The position numbers and the translations under genes are program-made. The notes beneath the pieces are model-generated. The model was not told the origin of the DNA and did no database searches. It was given only the letters and a program-made list of their open reading frames with translations. From Parasponia andersonii (Eukaryota; Streptophyta; Magnoliopsida; Rosales; Cannabaceae), in assembly GCA_002914805.1 (NCBI GenBank), contig JXTB01000414.1, positions 170,444 through 234,443 of the forward strand: a DNA stretch of 64,000 bases, written 5' to 3'. Below are positions 11,876 through 23,459 of this stretch, one piece after another; positions within the stretch are counted from its first letter, which is position 1; each line of letters opens with the position of its first letter.

Positions 11876-13129
11876 TGTTAATATCAGCTGCGTTTCAGCC
11901 AAATTATGGAATAAATTATGTATAAGTCCTATTCTTAAGGAATTTGCCGACTTAACTAAGTCGGCACTTCTTTTCATAATATTTATTATTTTTGAACACA
12001 ACATTGAAAAAAATCATAACCTAAGTATTTTTACACGTACAAAATACTATCATGTAACATACAATTATTTCATAAAATTCATATAATATATAGATAAATG
12101 CCAAGAACTAGAAATTTAATAATTAAGTGTATCTGACAAAACCTGATCCAAAAATATTAAAATAAAAAGATACGATAGTTAGAATTTGTTATACATGTAA
12201 AGTTATGTAAATATAATTAGTTGATCAAATATTTTCTAATTAATTAAAATACCAAATAATCATGTGAGAAAAAATCAGCTTTATAGTGCATGTCGAATTA
12301 ACTCGTACTAACGAGCACTAAGTCCTGAGCAGCAAAATTACTTAGACAAGGATTTCTAACCATAATAATTAATAATCATGTACTCAAAATAATATGCACG
12401 TATAGCATTAATGGTAAATACGATACAATTATATTATTATTATTAGCTCTTTAAAGAGCTGAGTGTTACAACTACCGTAGATATGGTCCTCATATCATAA
12501 ACATCACCTCCCTCATAAGTTTATAGGAGCAATTATTGCTCACAAGTCATTCAATAATAGCAAAGCTAAAAATTAATTGCTTATGATTCACAAAAACCAG
12601 TTTAATAAACTAGTGGATCGTTATTGTTTATTACAAGAGTATTTAAATAATTAGCTTGTGGATCGTCATTTTAGATCGTATCGTTATTTTAATGGCTGAT
12701 TAGGACAAACATATTTCTGCGAAGTCCAAAACCAACCTTATAAAATTATATAATATTTTCCACCAGCTCGACAAGCTAAATTAAAAGAACTGTACAGCTA
12801 ACAATAAGATTTAAATATTAAAGTAAGAAACAACAATGTTAATGACGTGGTTTCCACGCAACAATGTTAATGACGGGGTGACGACCGTTGATTGATTCCT
12901 CAGCCACTCAAATTATATATGGATAAGATAATGAAAACAGAACAGCAATTCTGTCAAACAACCATCCTTTCCTTTCATTAATTTTCGTCTTTAATTCCCT
13001 ACTCATGGTCACTGTACACTTAAAAATAATTTTATTTTCAATTCGGCTTTAGGAGGGTGGATTCGAACTCACAATCGTCCATACTGTTTTACAATTTTGT
13101 GTAAGGATTATATCACAACAAAATTTGAC
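11876..13129. other. AT-rich intergenic stretch upstream of the first UGT gene
   Basis: No gene is recognised. Near the UGT, 12911-12921 (ATTATATATGG) is a possible TATA element and 12960-12990 is pyrimidine-rich. At 13059-13070, GGATTCGAACTC resembles a reversed tRNA B box, without a matching A box. Confidence 0.4.
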
Positions 13130-14521
13130 ATGGAGGGATCAGGTTCTTCTTTCCACATTGCGATGTGCCCATGGTTTGCTTTAGGCCACATTAACCTATA
13201 CCTTCACCTCTCAAACAAATTGGCCAAAAAGGGCCATAAAAGCTCCTTCTTCATCCCCACCAAGACTCAATCCAAGATAGAGCATTTGAATCACTTCCCA
13301 GATCTCATAACCTTTTATCCAATCACCGTTCCCCACGTGGAAGGCCTCCCTCCCGGCGCCGAGACCACAAATGACGTCCTGCCATCCTTGATCCCACTCA
13401 TAATGACCGCCATGGACCGAACAGAAAACGATCTTGAACTCCTCCTACGACACCTAAAACCCGACTTTGTCTTCTTTGATTTCGTTTATTGGATTCCCAA
13501 GTTGGCTCGCCGCTTAGGCCTCAAATCTTTGCATTATTCGGTTATCAGTCCTGTAACATTAGCTTACAACTTATCCCCTTCCAGGCACCTTATCACGGGG
13601 AGACACCAATTTTCAGAGATGGACTTCATGCAACCACCCCCTGGCTACCCGGATTCAGCGATCAACCTCCATCTCCACGAAGCACGAGCCTTGCTTAACG
13701 AAAGCACTGCTAAGTTTAACGGCGATGTTCTCTTCTTCGATCGCTGGTATGTGGGCTTCACCCAGTGTGACGCGATCGGGTTCAAGGCGTGTAGAGAAAT
13801 CGATGGCCCATTTGTCGACTACCTCGAAAAGCAGTTCGGGAAGTCCCTATTGCTTTCAGGACCGCTCATACCAGAACCACCAATCTCCACGTTGGAACAA
13901 AAATGGGTTCGGTTTCTAGGCGGCTTTAAGCCCGCTTCCGTGGTTTACTGCGCATTTGGAAGTGAGGCGACCTTAACACAAGACCAACTCCAAGAACTAG
14001 TGTTGGGTTTGGACCTTTCGGGGCTGCCCTTTTTGGCGGCTCTAAGACCACCTTCAGGGGTAGAATCCATTGACGAAGCTTTACCAGAAGGTTTTGTAGA
14101 GAGAGTTAAGGGAAGAGGTGTGGTTCATGGGGGTTGGATTCAACAACCACAAATCTTGGAGCATCCGTCAATTGGGTGCCATGTTACTCACTGTGGGGTG
14201 GGATCTTTGTTTGAGGCATTGATGAATAGATGCCAGCTTGTGTTTATACCCTTTTTGTCTGATCAGATTTTCAATGCGAGGCTTATGGCAAATAGTCTCA
14301 AGGTTGGGTCCGAAGTGGAGAAAGGTGAAGAAAATGGGTTGTTCAGCAGAGATGGTGTTTGCAAAGCGATTAAGATTGTGATGGAAGAAGACAATGAGGT
14401 TGGAAGAGAGATTAGAGCCAACCGCGCCAAGTTACGAGAGCTGATACTTCACAAAGATTTCGAGTCTTCTTATATTGATGATTTCCTCGGCAAGCTTCGG
14501 ACTCTACTGGATCGAAGTTGA
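13130..14521 (+). CDS. UDP-glycosyltransferase, UGT79-like, intronless
   Basis: Predicted 463-aa GT1-family enzyme. UGT79 members mostly add a second sugar (rhamnose, xylose or glucose) to the sugar of an anthocyanin or flavonol glycoside in the cytosol. The catalytic His is His20 (WFALGH) and the partner Asp is Asp117 (FFDF). The C-terminal PSPG box covers residues about 336-379, from WIQQPQILEHPS to PFLSDQ. The start at 13130 matches the start of the sister gene at 27526; an in-frame ATG at 13097 would add 11 residues that the sister lacks. Two positions are unusual: GHINL replaces the GHITP of the sister, and the PSPG box has HCGVGS where the sister has HCGWGS (Trp and Phe are usual). Both changes lie at the acceptor or UDP pocket, so altered specificity or weak activity is possible. 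The acceptor cannot be told from sequence. Confidence 0.9.
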   Translation: MEGSGSSFHIAMCPWFALGHINLYLHLSNKLAKKGHKSSFFIPTKTQSKIEHLNHFPDLITFYPITVPHVEGLPPGAETTNDVLPSLIPLIMTAMDRTENDLELLLRHLKPDFVFFDFVYWIPKLARRLGLKSLHYSVISPVTLAYNLSPSRHLITGRHQFSEMDFMQPPPGYPDSAINLHLHEARALLNESTAKFNGDVLFFDRWYVGFTQCDAIGFKACREIDGPFVDYLEKQFGKSLLLSGPLIPEPPISTLEQKWVRFLGGFKPASVVYCAFGSEATLTQDQLQELVLGLDLSGLPFLAALRPPSGVESIDEALPEGFVERVKGRGVVHGGWIQQPQILEHPSIGCHVTHCGVGSLFEALMNRCQLVFIPFLSDQIFNARLMANSLKVGSEVEKGEENGLFSRDGVCKAIKIVMEEDNEVGREIRANRAKLRELILHKDFESSYIDDFLGKLRTLLDRS

Positions 14522-15360
14522 TATTAATTAATTTGTACACGAAGCCAAACATATGTATCCCACCGTAATGTTCTGGAATAAGTACATATTCTGATTCATT
14601 TCCTTTTTCTGCTTAATGTGTTATTCATAAATGATTGATCTTAATTGTCTAGGGGAAAAGAGGATTAAAGGGTATTATAAATATGGAAACCAAAATGCTT
14701 TAATCAAATCGAATTATGCAGATTAGTGAAAATGGCCATTGAATATTTAAAAGTAATATTTGTCCTTCGAATTTTGTTACAGTGACAATAATTCTGTTTC
14801 CGTTGAAAATCTATTTTTTTCACTAGCAATTTTGATAGAATAGAGACAATATTAATATTGGACTACCAATTTAATTAAACTAATTAAGAAGTTATAATAC
14901 GATAATAAACAAAGATAACATGATGAAATATGTGAAACTACACTCTTTAATGAGAAAATTTTTGAAGAAGAATAATGCTAAACATTAGAAATCACCTCTA
15001 CCCAAAACTCTGTCCCTTCCCTGTTTCATTCATATAAAATTGCCACCTGTCCTTTAGAACAACTTCTAAAAAAACCCTGTTCTGCTAAGAGGAAAAATCA
15101 AATATTAAAAAAAAAAAAAAGTGTTTAATATTATTGGTTACTCACAAAAAAATATCGTCCTTAATTTTCCAACAAGCTGCAGCAATCCGTGTTGGTGGCC
15201 TCTCTCTTCCATTTAAACGAAATAGATCTCTATGAATTTGAGGGATATTAACAGGTTCTGGGTCGATGGTAGCAAGTGTCGTTACCTTCGATGGTAGCAA
15301 GTGCAGCTTTCCGTCGAGCTCCGGCTTTCACATCTACTGTTTAATAGTGAATGGTCTTGT
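14522..15360. other. Intergenic stretch between the UGT gene and a Tat-type LTR
   Basis: AT-rich, with an A-run at 15106-15120. A short duplication (TCGATGGTAGCAAGTG) occurs at 15264-15279 and again at 15289-15304. No gene is recognised. Confidence 0.45.
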
Positions 15361-16031
15361 TGTGTGGTCTAAAATCCTAAGGTCGCATAAGTAAGGGTTA
15401 AGTTCGACCTCCTCCGTATTGGATATGTGCGACCTCTTCCGCTTAGGTTATACGCGACCTCCTCCGTATAGTCGTGTGACTTCTTTTGCATAAGTTATGC
15501 GTGACCTTCTCTGTATAGGTTATGGGCGACCTCTTCCGAAAAAAAAGGGAAACAAGTCTATGCTTCGTAAAACAGGAAACCTGCAAGGAAAAGGAAACAT
15601 GAGTCCTCTATTTATGATCAACCAGTTACCCATTTTGAGTGGTTATCCAATTATGTTGTTACTTAAATTGTATTACCCGATTGTATAGTTAACCTTTTTC
15701 ACAATTAGGAACATGTGGTTATCTTCACCTATATAAAGAGGACTTAATGTTCCAGAGAGGGAATTCCAATGGTTTTTCAGTTTTCCAATTTCCAGACTTC
15801 GAAATTCCGACTCCCAATTTGAGAGAGATTTCCAGATGAGACATTGTAACTTTGAGTGCTTGTAATTCTCTATAAAATAGTAAAAAAAAAAGTGGACGTA
15901 AGCTTATCTTTTTTTAGGCTGAACCACTATAAAATCCTCTCTCTTTATTTGTTTTGATTAATAACTCAACTCACACAAGCCATATCTCTTAATTTTTTCT
16001 AAATTTATTGTTGATAAAACCTCCATCAACA
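15361..16031 (+). repeat. 5' LTR of a truncated Tat-type element (671 bp)
   Basis: It begins TGTGTGGTCTAAAATCC and ends CATCAACA, like the other LTRs of this family in the window. U3 (15395-15540) carries about six tandem units of roughly 24-26 bp containing YGCGACCTCYTCCG, more than the other copies. A TATA box CTATATAAAGAG lies at about 15730. No partner LTR exists to the right, because the element is cut off at about 19066. Confidence 0.85.
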
Positions 16032-16051
16032 ATTGGCGCTAGAGGGAGGGC
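16032..16051 (+). promoter_or_regulatory. Primer-binding site of the truncated Tat-type element
   Basis: ATTGGCGCTAGAGGGAGGGC follows the LTR directly, the position where the tRNA primer anneals. The same motif with one change follows the LTR at 47327. I have not assigned the tRNA. Confidence 0.6.
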
Positions 16052-16092
16052 TATTCCAGTAGAAAAGTTTGTTAAATTCCACTTTTTTAATT

Positions 16093-17960
16093 ATGGCAAA
16101 TACTAGAAACACTACCAGAGTCACTAGAACTAGCCAAAATCAACCTCAAAGTACTGCTGCTACACAGGCAGACCCTGCTCCGCATCAGCCTACTATGACT
16201 GCAACAGAAAACCTTTCCCAGAGACAGGATCGTATGGAGGAGACACTGATGAACCTTCAGCAAGTCACTAACCAGATCAATAACACCCTGCAACGACTTG
16301 TTGAAGGGCAGATGGTGACCCCACCACAACACAAACGTCCCAAAGAACGTCCTACTCAATTACCTGAGAAAGGAATACAGATCCTAGAGACGAGAAGACG
16401 CGGCCAGCCAAGAACTCAGCAAGAGCGTCATGAAGATCGCATCTCCAAAGGGAAAGGTAAGGTCGCAAACATGCCTCCAGAATCTGGTACGGAGAGTTCA
16501 AGTACGAACCATGATCGTGTACAACCTTCTCGTAAATCCATTAATAGTCAAGATCGCTTGTCGCTTGAGCGGCGAACAAGGACGACCATCGAGAAGCGTC
16601 TTCGAAAGAATCAGCAGAGAGTCGAGACAAGATCCTGCAGACCTAAGATAGTATTTGGAGCGACGACGTAATCATGATCGATCCGTATCGCATCATAACG
16701 ACCAAAGTCGGTCTCGTCGCACTATCTCACTGGATTCCTCTCACAGATCACAGAAGACTTTACCTGACCAACCCGCCATGCATTAGGATAACGAACGAAG
16801 GCCGCCTATACCACTAGCAAGGGATGATGCTTTCCCTCTGAATGTCGATGTTCACAATTTAAGGATCGCATTAGATGCACTTGCTTGTTGGGACAATGAG
16901 CTCACTGATGGGTATCGTCAGTCGTCATTCAGCGAGGAGGTTCGAGCTGCAGCCCTTCCCACTAGATTCAGACTTCCCACCATTAACACTTTTGATGGGA
17001 AAACTGATCCACAGGACCATATGGATCACTTCAGTGACTTGATGAAACTACATCGGGTTAGTGATCATGCACGTTGCAGATGTTTCGCTGTAACACTCTC
17101 AGGAGTAGTGAAGAAGTGGTTCCGAGGACTCAAATCTGACTCAATTTCGTCCTGGCAATAATTACAGACGGCGTTCTTGAGACAGTTTCAAGCTGCAAAG
17201 AATTTCACTGTTCCGCTTGTTAGTTTGTCTGCGATCCGGCAAGGTCCAGAGGAGACTCTACGGTCGTATCTCAATCGATTCACTTCAGAGCTAGCAAAGG
17301 TCAACAACCCACCTGAAGGAGGAGTTCTTACTCTCATGATGGCTGGGATGCAACCAGAAACAAAATTCTGGGAGGAATTACTTGAGCGAGAGTGTAGAAC
17401 TCTCAAAGACTTCTACCGAAGAGTTGGTCAGCATCTGAGGTTAGAATCTTCGCGCGAGAATCTTCAAAAGACTAAAAAAGGAGGAAGGACAGATGCGACT
17501 AAAGATGTGGTCATTACCAACAAAAGCGATAATAAGAAAAACAAGAGGAATAATGAACAGATAAATAAGAATCAGCCTAGACCCAAAAGGTAGGAGATTT
17601 CAAGAGCTCCCATGAGGTTTAATAATCACACTGAATTGAACGCGCCCATAGATCATATCTATGCGGTCACAAACTAGAAGGAGCGATTCTGACAACCAGA
17701 ACCAATGAAGCGGGATAGGACAAAGCGCGACCCCAAGTTTTGCCGATATCACAATGATATTGGGCATGATACTAATAATTGCTTTACCCTGAAGGATGAA
17801 ATTGAAAGGCTGATTAGAGAGGGGCGATTGCAGCAGTACACCAGGCAGAGCGACGGAAGGTGAGAAGAAGACCAACAGCGACCTCCAGAAATTTAGCGTG
17901 AGGTGCGAACTTTTTTCGGAGGACCGCACGTTGGAGGAGATTCCAAGAGAGCACATGACA
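16093..17960 (+). pseudogene. Tat-type gag, broken
   Basis: Starts MANTRNTTR at 16093, with a Gln/Arg-rich N-terminal part. After a frame change near 16650 comes the retrotransposon gag core (about 16800-17450; FLRQFQAAKNF, EETLRSYLNRF) and a Lys/Asn-rich stretch. A compact zinc-knuckle-like motif follows (CRYHNDIGHDTNNC, about 17739-17780). Frames shift several times and stop codons interrupt it, including TAA at 17159-17161 and TAG at 17591-17593, so no full Gag can be made. It corresponds to 47389-49140 in the nested element. Gag would form the virus-like particle shell of the retrotransposon. Confidence 0.85.
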
Positions 17961-18046
17961 GATATGCGCGAGAAGCTCGACAGTAGCCATTAACCAACAT
18001 CATGCATCTTGAGTAGCGACCACACAAGCTCCAACGAGTACCAGAA

Positions 18047-19066
18047 ATGGACATTACCTTCACAGAGCAAGATGCAAGGGAAGTCCATTATCCGCATAAT
18101 GACACGCTGATCATAAAAATTAACTGTGGAAGCACACAGTTGTGGCGAGTATTGGTCGATAACGGGAGTGTTGTGGACATCCTGTACTTCGACGCCTTTA
18201 AGAAGATGGGATTGAATGAGAGCGACCTGAAGCCTGCCGCCACTCCACTCTATGGTTTCACTGGTGACAGCCTGATGCCTAGGGGCATGATTGAACTGAT
18301 GGTCAGCATTTGGACCTTTTCAAGGGTTTCATCGATAATGACCCAGTTTTTGGTGGTAGATTGCCCCTCTGCCTTCAATGATGTGCTAGGAAGACCGACT
18401 TTAAGGGAACTTCGAGCCGTCACCTCGATTTACCATCTAACAATGAAGTTCCCGAACTAACACGGGGTAGGCGAGGTGCGAGGAAATCAGTATGATGCGA
18501 AGACATGTTATAACAACTCGCTAAAACTTACAGCAAAGGATGTGACATCTCGCGCAATGATGGTCCACCTGCCGGACAAAGCATCAGTCATGGCAGCAGG
18601 CAAAGTGTCAGTCGTGGCAGCGGGCAAAGCGTCAGTCGTGGCAGCGGGAAAAGCATCAGTCGTGGCAGCGGGCAAAGCGTCAGTCGTGGCGGCGAGCGAA
18701 GCTCCAGTCAGATCGTCAGATAAAGTGTCAGTCGAACCGTCAGTGAAAGCGTCAATCGAAACGACCAGTGAAGACTTCGATCCTCGAGAAATAGATAAAG
18801 AAGTCAGAACTGGACCTGTTGAAGACCTGGAGAATTTATCATTCGATCTGTCTTCCAGGACTTTAAAGATTAGAACGGAGGTTCAAGGACCTGTGCGAGC
18901 TTTATTGATCGCTTTTCTGAAGTCTAATTTGGATGTCTTCGCATGGCAGCATTCGGATATGGTAGGGATTGTTTCAAGAATCATATTCCACCGTCTTAAC
19001 ATAGATCCAACAAAGAAGCCTGTACGACAGAAAAGAAGGGCCATGAATCCAGAACGCTACGTCTGA
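18047..19066 (+). pseudogene. Tat-type protease and linker to reverse transcriptase, truncated
   Basis: The retropepsin-like segment shows VLVDNGSVVDILYFDAF (Asp in a DNGS context instead of DTGS) and VLGRPTLRELRAVTSIYH. A stop at 18458-18460 interrupts it, and the frame then continues through a repeat-rich linker to KRRAMNPERY just before the RT. There the element stops, at about 19066. RT, RNase H and integrase are missing, so this copy is dead and truncated at its 3' side. Confidence 0.85.
18578..18697 (+). repeat. In-frame 24-bp minisatellite coding for KASVVAAG repeats
   Basis: Five consecutive 24-bp units start at 18578, 18602, 18626, 18650 and 18674 (AAAGCRTCAGTCGTGGCAGC core). Each encodes an eight-residue Lys-Ala/Val-Ser-Val-Val/Met-Ala-Ala-Gly/Ser unit. 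Two or three more decayed units follow to about 18770. The matching place in the nested Tat element (about 49850-49900) lacks the array, so it expanded in this copy or lineage. Confidence 0.85.
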
Positions 19067-19259
19067 CCTATTTGTGAAAGAGTGGTAAAACATTCTAAGA
19101 GTAATAAAAAGCTTTCATTCACTCAAACTCTCTTATCCTTTGCCACTTTATCTCAAAGCTTACTCTAAATTCCTTTCTTGAGTGTTGGTAGGTTGACTTA
19201 GTGCGACAGACTGTACTAAGTGCTGCATAATTGTCTAATTTAAGGCTAGGGTCGTGACA
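19067..19259 (+). repeat. 3' remnant of a Del/Tekay-like LTR
   Basis: Carries GAGTAATAAAAAG and the ending GGCTAGGGTCGTGACA, similar to the tail of the solo LTR at 3919-4883 (GAGTAATAAAAAGG ... GACCCTGTGACG). Only the last 190 bp or so are present, joined on the left to the truncated Tat element and on the right directly to a UGT fragment. Confidence 0.5.
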
Positions 19260-19540
19260 TTTTGCTGATACTCAATGAAGGTGATAATTTCTATAATTCA
19301 AGGCTGATTGGAAACAATCACAACGTTGGGGTTGAAGTGGATAAATGTGAAGAAGATGGGTTATTTACAAGAGAGGGTATGTGTAAATCGATTAAAATTG
19401 TTATGAAAGAAGACAGTGAAGTTGGGAAAGAGGTCAGAGACAACAACGCCAAGTTGCGAGAGCTTTTTGTTTGGAGAGATATAGAGGGATTTCATTCACA
19501 AACTTTAGCATTTATTTGGTTAATTAAGTTTGGAATTTGA
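19260..19540 (+). pseudogene. 3' fragment of a third UGT79-like gene
   Basis: The translation (LILNEGDNFYNSRLIG, EEDGLFTREG, EDSEVGKEVRDNNAKLREL) aligns with about the last 80 residues of the two full UGTs, starting inside the PSPG box. Similarity fades after 19486; the expected SSYIDDF ending is absent and the frame runs on to 19540. The 5' four fifths of the gene are missing and the LTR remnant abuts the breakpoint. It is closer to the 27526 gene (shared EDSEVG and LFTRE) than to the 13130 gene. It cannot be functional. Confidence 0.9.
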
Positions 19541-19681
19541 TGGATTATGCTACTATATTCAGAATGAATAATGCTGGGTATCATACTTAAAAGAGTAATT
19601 CAAAGAGATTAATACAAAAATCAATTCAATAATAAATATTAAACAAGATTTTGTCACATAAATAACCAAAAATAGAACTAT

Positions 19682-21016
19682 TGTGGAATTTATTGAACGC
19701 AAGTATAGGTCACCAAACAAATAATATAGTGTAAATAGAGTATCATTCTACAGAGACTTGTATTGCCATTTACGAAACTATATTAATTCTAAATTTTATT
19801 TGAACGATCGTAAATATGACAATTGAAAAGAAATAAAACAAAATAAATTAAATAAATAAAAGCAAGCTTATAACTAACTCAAGAAAACTTGCAATGATTA
19901 AAAATCAAGGGTTTCAAATTCACCTAAATTAATGTCTAAACCTATCAATCCAATTAATTTATGTTCATTCCCTATGCTAACAGTGAATCTCTCTAATTTT
20001 TCTATTAATTTTTCTCAAGAATTAATAGGCATGTTTTAGTAAGCAAGTTCCAATATCTTTGTGTAAATTATGAATCTATCAAAACTTCTGAAGCATAAGA
20101 AATTCATATTACTACATAAGCTTCATAGATATCTCTATCCTATGATAATCTCATGTCATATTAATCAAGAAAAATTCAATCCTTCATTCTCAAATCTTAG
20201 ATTAAACCTCTAATTTCATGCAAAAGTTGGCCAAACTCTTACAAGCATTAAGCATAGATTAATACAATTAGCATAGCATGGGAAATAAACATAAACTTGA
20301 ATTGGAATTGAAATAATTCAAGATATCATAATCCGGCTATATCCTAGCCCTAGAAAATAGAATTAGTTAGAGAAAATAAACTATAAACATTGCTTTAGAC
20401 ATAGAAGATAAAAGAAAAGAAGAATGAAATAAACTTGAAGTAGAATTAATGGTCTTCGTCTCCGAATCACTGCTTAATCTACCTTCAATTCTTCACTCTT
20501 TTTCCTCTCTTGTTTTCTCAGTTATTTTTAGCTTGAGAATGCCCTTCATAAGTCTAGAAAATACCTATTTATAAATTAGGAGGCGGCTACTACAAAAGCT
20601 AGGTCAAAAAGAGTCCTAAGATGATGATTACGAAAATTCCCGCAGAGTGGCACTAGAGCGCCGGTTGTATGATGCCAAGGCACCACTCTTTATTGTCTAC
20701 TATTTCTTTTGAGCTCGAATTAGCGCTAGAGTACTTCTTAATATCGTCGTGGTGCCATTTCCTCTTGTCCTCACTAATTTCATCTTATTTTGAGTCTTTT
20801 AAGCGTTCTAGCAGTAATGACAAGCACCAAGATACTCCTTTCTCTTTTTAACTTGCCATAATTCATGTTATTTTCTCTAAATACCATCAAGTGGACTAAA
20901 ATTACCTAACTTATAATTAAAGTATTAAAAATAAAAATAAAATTCACAAAAACTTTGAGAATCCACGAATACATAGCTTAAATGATATTTAATTTGTGAA
21001 TAAAACTCGCTCATCA
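19682..21016 (-). mobile_element. Solo LTR of an Athila-like element, inverted
   Basis: Read on the minus strand it starts TGATGAGCGAGTTTTATTC, close to the TGATAAGTCAAATTTATACTC start of the Athila-like LTR at 40542. It has a TATA box (TATAAATAGG, plus coordinates about 20563-20575) and ends near TTCCACA at 19682, in the same register as the end of the 40542 LTR. The interior is AT-rich and non-coding. I found no matching 5-bp target duplication (ACTAT versus AGAGC), so a boundary may be off or the flanks were rearranged. Confidence 0.6.
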
Positions 21017-23459
21017 AGAGCATTTGTCAAAACAGAGATATGTAGACTGATATTTGGCTTGCAATAGTAAACGGCTTGTACTTTTGGCGTATATATTGAG
21101 TAGCTGACATACAAATATCACTTTCTGCATTCAAAACTGTATAATTAAGCCCATCACTTTGGTTAGTCTACTTGATATAGTGTCCTATTTCTTAAACTGC
21201 ATTTAGTACAAGACCATTTTCCCTAAATGATTATTGTTTTAGGAAACTAGTCATCTGTTATTAGGTTATAGGTAAATGGCCTTTTAGTTTCCGATAAAAC
21301 TTTTTTTTTTCCTATTTCTTGTTTTTCTAGATTCACTAATGTTTGTCCAAACTATAAGCAGAGACGGACCTTAGATTGCCCTTACTCAATTTTTTTAAAA
21401 TCTTTTTTTCCCTACAGTTTCTTTTAGTTTCTCTTTGCCCCGCCCAATTTTTTCCTCTATGCTTTTATTTGTTTTTATTTCTATTATGCCCCATACATTT
21501 ACATATATATTTTTTTAATTTTATTTCTCTATACTTTTATTCTCACTAGTTTTATCCATAAATGCTTTTTAAGAGGACTTGGTAAAAAATTACTCATGTC
21601 ACGATTGTTATTATTATTATTATTATGGGCGCTTCTAATGTAGGGCTCCTTTAAAATAGCTCCAAGTAAGGCCGCGAAACCTTAGCCGTGCGATTTGAAA
21701 TCAGTGGTTTTGATTGGAAAGTGAGGTGAAATGCACTGAATTGCCCGGTACTAGACCCGGTTTAGACCCGTACTGCCTCTCTTCACCCGACATTGTTACT
21801 CTCTCTCTCCCCTCAAAAATATCCCTTCAGATCTTCCCATGCGTGTTGTCGTCTATGTAGTTAACCCAACCTCTCCATCTCTGGCCCTATCCATTTCTGT
21901 CTCTCGCTTCGTCGTTTGACCCTAACTCTTCCATATCTGTCTCTTTCTTCACGAAGGCTCACTTAGTCGATTAACCCAACTCCATCTCAGACCACCATAC
22001 TTCTCCAAATTGTCAATCTCTCAATCTGCGATTTCAGTGAATGATACCTATCTCTCTTTCCTGTGAACATTATTTCTCTGGTTTAGCCAGAGCCATGGCA
22101 TGAACACTCTATCTCTAGTTCAGTTCCAAGCCATAGCATGACATCCTCTTTCTGAGCCATGGCATGACACCCTCTCTCTGGTTCAATTTGAGAGCAAGAC
22201 ATTGAAAAAGAATGGCGATTTGAGCTCAACAATCGACCAGGTCAGTTCGCTCAATTGACGATTTGTAGATAAAGAAAAAGTCCTAAATTCCCAAATCAGA
22301 GAAAATGAAATATCAATTTGATAAAATGAAGCATCAATTCATGGTTGGAGGTCAATCCCGAAAAGTACTCATTTCAACTTGCCCAACTCCACCCCCCAAA
22401 ACTCTTTTTTTTCTTCTTCCACACTTAACCTGCAATCCCCAATTCGGTCAACCATGTTGAACTCTATTTTCATTTCATACTTCTTCTTTGATGAAAGATT
22501 TATTCATTTAGATCTTTAGTTGAACAAATCCATTATTATGCCATGCCTTACATATGGATCTTTCTTCACTACACAACCAGGTTGTCTTTTGCAGCATCAA
22601 AATTAGATTAATGGATTCCATGTTTGCTTCATTTGCCTAGGATCCGATATGGACTATTTTTTCGAGAATGGTAGAGATGTACACTTACTGTACTAAATTT
22701 TATAAAGTCACTATATAATTTACTTCATTTAGAATATTTACACTATTATGTTAATAATCCAGAGGTATAAAATTCATATTTTGTTGCTTTTTGTTAAAAC
22801 CATACAAAATAGAGAATAGTGAGTTGGATATGCCAGACATACATGCATGGCACCTTCCTTCTCGTACTTTTAAGTTTTTTCTTCTTCTTTTTTTTTTTTT
22901 TCCAACTAAAAAGTGAGAGTTTGTAGAGTTGGAGAGATTCTCTATGTTACAACAAGTAACAACACAACTACCAAATCCCAAAGTCCAACTAAAAAAAAAC
23001 TCAAATAAATGGGCCTAAAGCTGAACTACTAATACTACAGGAGCAGACCAAAACACAATATTGTGACAAAATTAGACAACAAAAGCCTACAGGACTAGGA
23101 GAAAACTCGTCGTCATGCTATACAAATCTACATGTGCATATATTACACATACAAGTAAGAGAATCATCTTCCTGTATGAAAATAAAAAAAGAAGTAAAAG
23201 AACAATGTAGCTATACATTTGCAGCACAAGATAAAGTGATACATATATTGACAAAGGTAGCGACATAAGAAGTTAGATAAGTATAAGGAAGTGGCAGTTG
23301 AATACATGTTTTGATCCCTGATCCTCGAAAGCAATGGAATCACAAATATTTAGTTCCTTGCAAGTAAACAAAATACAAAAAGCAAAAGATACAATAAACT
23401 GCATCTTTTAACCACATAACACATAAGTTACTTTGCTTTGAGATGATTTTTTTTTTTTT
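21017..23459. other. Intergenic stretch without a supported gene
   Basis: Contains T-rich and (TTA)n tracts (21600-21630) and a more GC-rich, pyrimidine-rich block (21640-22200). Within that block a short unit around AGCCATGGCATGACAYCCTC recurs imperfectly three times (22089-22190). The minus-strand frame 22751-22981 is Lys-rich low-complexity sequence. No domain is recognised on either strand. Confidence 0.45.

Noticed and set aside
13051..13070. Reversed B-box-like word (GGATTCGAACTC) just upstream of the first UGT
   Set aside because: No A box at a suitable distance, so neither a tRNA gene nor a SINE can be supported.
22751..22981. Minus-strand frame with a Lys/Arg-rich run
   Set aside because: The basic run comes from a poly-T tract on the plus strand; no family resemblance.
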